A DNA stretch of 8,265 nt from assembly GCA_026398285.1 (NCBI GenBank), contig JAPLTI010000044.1, forward strand, positions 1 to 8,265. The letters are read 5' to 3'. The notes beneath the pieces were generated by a model, which had not been told where the DNA came from, searched no databases, and worked only from the letters and a program-made list of their open reading frames with translations. A program made the translations under genes and the position numbers. This stretch comes from Verrucomicrobiota bacterium (lineage in GTDB: Bacteria > Verrucomicrobiota > Verrucomicrobiia > Chthoniobacterales > Terrimicrobiaceae). Every line of letters starts with the position of its first letter. Positions within the stretch are counted from its first letter, which is position 1. This document shows positions 6,720 to 8,265 of this stretch, piece by piece.

Positions 6720-6761
6720 GCTCGGTCAGGTCCCACAAAAAGTCTGGTAGCCAGCCGAGCC
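6701..6761. other. Overlapping inverted repeats at the convergent gene ends
   Basis: CTCGGCTGG (6701-6709) is the exact reverse complement of CCAGCCGAG (6751-6759). GGCTCGG (6719-6725) is the exact reverse complement of CCGAGCC (6755-6761). The two right arms overlap, so only one stem can form at a time. Both span or touch the two stop codons. Neither has a T-tract on either strand, so a bidirectional intrinsic terminator is possible but not well supported. Confidence 0.35.
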
Positions 6762-8186
6762 ATTCGGCGATGACTCGCGGTAGTCTTCCTTTTCGGGCCC
6801 CTCTTCAAAAGGATTCGCAAGCGACGCCAGCAATCGGTGCAAAGGCTGATAATCCCCGTTGGAACATGCAGCCTCCAGTGCCTCCTCGACTTTATGGTTT
6901 CGAGGAATCACGACCGGATTGTTGCTACGCATGAGACACCTCGCCTCTTCCAAAGTCTGAGGCTGGCGGGCCAAGCGGGCGCTCCAGTCGGCATGCCAAG
7001 CGGCATCAATGCCGCACACCTTTTCGGGATCCAGCGCCCGCAGGGTGTTTGTGTAGTCGCTTCGGCTGCGTTGCATCCCTTGCAGGAGCGACTCGACAAG
7101 CGCGACATCGCCTGCCTCCTCGTTGAACAAACCCAGTTTCGCCCGCATCCCGGAAATCCAGTGATGCTGAAAGCGGTCTGGAAATTTCCCGAGCGACTCC
7201 TTGGCCATTTCGACCGCTTTGTTTTCATCCAAATCAAAAAGCGGCAACAGCGCCTCGGCCAGACGCGCAAGGTTCCAATGCGCAATGCCCGGCTGGTTGG
7301 CATAGGCATAACGCCCGTTGCGATCGATCGAGCTGAAGACTGTCGCGGGATCATAGGTGTCCATGAAAGCACAGGGACCGTAGTCGATCGTCTCGCCTGA
7401 AAGCGCCATGTTGTCGGTATTCATGACCCCATGGATGAAACCGACCAGCAACCACTTCGCGACCAGCGAGGCTTGTCGCTCGATCACCGCTTCCAAAAGA
7501 GAAATGCAGGGATTCGGAGACCCTGCCATCTCAGGGTAGTGGCGGTGGATTGTGTAGTCCGCAAGCGCTCGCAAGGACTCTGGATTTTGCTGCATGGCGG
7601 CATACTCAAAAGTGCCAACGCGAATGTGGCTGGCTGCGATACGCGTCAGGACTGCACCCGGCAACTCTTCCTCGCGAAAAACAGTCTCACCGGTGAGCAC
7701 GACCGCCAGACTCCTCGTGGTGGGAATTCGCAGCGCATGCATGGCCTCGCTGATGAGGTATTCCCGCAACATAGGCCCCAGTGCCGCGCGGCCATCGCCC
7801 CGGCGCGAGTAGGGCGTGCGCCCTGGTCCTTTAAGTTGGATATCCCATCGCGATCCACCCGGCCCCAGGTGCTCTCCCAGCAGAATCGCCCGTCCATCGC
7901 CAAGCATGTTGAAGTGCCCGAACTGATGCCCAGCGTAAGCTTGCGCGATCGGCTCAGCGCCTTGCGGAATGGCGTTTCCAGCAAAAACGGCGATGCATTC
8001 CTCCGATTCCAAAACATCCGACCTCAGTCCCATGGCCTCGGCCAACGAGCGATTGAAAAGCGCCAGCGCAGGCAACCGGACAAGCGTGGGGTTTGTCCGA
8101 GTGTAAAACTGCTGAGGCAGTCGAGCATAGGTATTATCGAAGCGCCAGCCGGCCTCTGGGGAATCCATCACGGTTTTCGGAATCAT
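6726..8186 (-). CDS. selO: Protein adenylyltransferase SelO (YdiU/UPF0061 family)
   Basis: A 486-residue SelO/YdiU protein, close to the usual bacterial length. SelO is a pseudokinase-fold enzyme that transfers AMP from ATP to Ser, Thr or Tyr of target proteins and is linked to redox stress. The family blocks are all present: YAGHQFGHF (84-92), GDGRAILLGE (96-105), QLKGPGRTPYSRRGDGRA (117-134) with the probable ATP-contacting Lys119, then IPTTRSLAVV (154-163). SHIRVGTFEY (186-195), HGVMNTDNM (252-260) and the DYG (268-270) follow. By family knowledge Asn256 and Asp268 would be the metal-binding and catalytic residues. The C-terminus ends TFCGT; Cys484 lies near the site that carries selenocysteine in animal SELENOO. 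The start at 8186 is chosen because it precedes the conserved WRFDNTYARLP block; Met7 is an alternative. There is no Shine-Dalgarno sequence. The gene converges on the FlhF-like gene with 6 bases between stops. Confidence 0.96.
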   Translation of the reverse strand: MIPKTVMDSPEAGWRFDNTYARLPQQFYTRTNPTLVRLPALALFNRSLAEAMGLRSDVLESEECIAVFAGNAIPQGAEPIAQAYAGHQFGHFNMLGDGRAILLGEHLGPGGSRWDIQLKGPGRTPYSRRGDGRAALGPMLREYLISEAMHALRIPTTRSLAVVLTGETVFREEELPGAVLTRIAASHIRVGTFEYAAMQQNPESLRALADYTIHRHYPEMAGSPNPCISLLEAVIERQASLVAKWLLVGFIHGVMNTDNMALSGETIDYGPCAFMDTYDPATVFSSIDRNGRYAYANQPGIAHWNLARLAEALLPLFDLDENKAVEMAKESLGKFPDRFQHHWISGMRAKLGLFNEEAGDVALVESLLQGMQRSRSDYTNTLRALDPEKVCGIDAAWHADWSARLARQPQTLEEARCLMRSNNPVVIPRNHKVEEALEAACSNGDYQPLHRLLASLANPFEEGPEKEDYRESSPNGSAGYQTFCGT

Positions 8187-8265
8187 GAGAGATGCAAGAT
8201 ACCCGTCTGCGGCTCATTGACGAGGCGGGCGTTTCAAAGACCGCATTTTCTTTCAGACATCGGTT

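Noticed and set aside
6837..7400. A 187-codon plus-strand frame antisense to selO
   Set aside because: It lies wholly inside the conserved SelO coding region and shows no protein features of its own.
8192..8265. A divergent plus-strand start (MQDTRLRLIDEAGVSK...) open to the window end
   Set aside because: It has only 24 codons before the edge, no Shine-Dalgarno, and just 5 bases between its ATG and the selO ATG, leaving no promoter space. The AGVSK stretch faintly recalls a helix-turn-helix but is too short to call.

Overview
The window carries ordinary bacterial chromosomal genes, densely packed and moderately GC-rich. There is no sign of phage, plasmid, insertion sequence, CRISPR array, tRNA or rRNA. 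Several things fit a member of the Verrucomicrobiota or another PVC-group lineage: a secreted VCBS/FG-GAP repeat protein, a DUF4340-type membrane-anchored protein, a divergent FlhF-like protein, and the absence of a Shine-Dalgarno sequence before every start that can be judged. That assignment is an inference from gene content and style, not from a marker gene.

Layout from left to right. Positions 1-906 hold the C-terminal 301 codons of arginyl-tRNA synthetase (argS, cut by the window edge). Positions 989-2485 encode a full-length PitA-type low-affinity phosphate transporter. Positions 2577-4508 encode a secreted beta-propeller protein whose N-terminal strand and C-terminal part look like the two halves of one carbohydrate-binding-type jelly roll. 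At 4554-5150 lies a membrane-anchored DUF4340-like protein, followed 13 bases later by a 102-codon helical reading frame (5164-5472). That frame could be a separate gene, or the continuation of the DUF4340 protein through a +1 shift at CCC-TGA. A hairpin with a T-run (5512-5542) closes this group. Positions 5568-6719 encode an FlhF/SRP-type GTPase homologue whose nucleotide-binding motifs are eroded. The last gene, 6726-8186 on the minus strand, is protein adenylyltransferase SelO, which meets the FlhF-like gene tail to tail with 6 bases between the stops.

How the genes relate. Five plus-strand reading frames follow one another. The propeller gene, the DUF4340 gene and the small frame are close enough to be one transcript making cell-envelope or secreted proteins. 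argS, pitA and selO are housekeeping genes with no evident functional tie to them. The FlhF-like gene has no flagellar neighbour here.

The points most worth following are the FlhF-like protein that lacks the Walker A lysine, the CCC-TGA junction between the DUF4340 frame and the next frame, and the jelly roll interrupted by a propeller. I found no large uncharacterised multi-gene system. No gap between genes exceeds about 95 bases.
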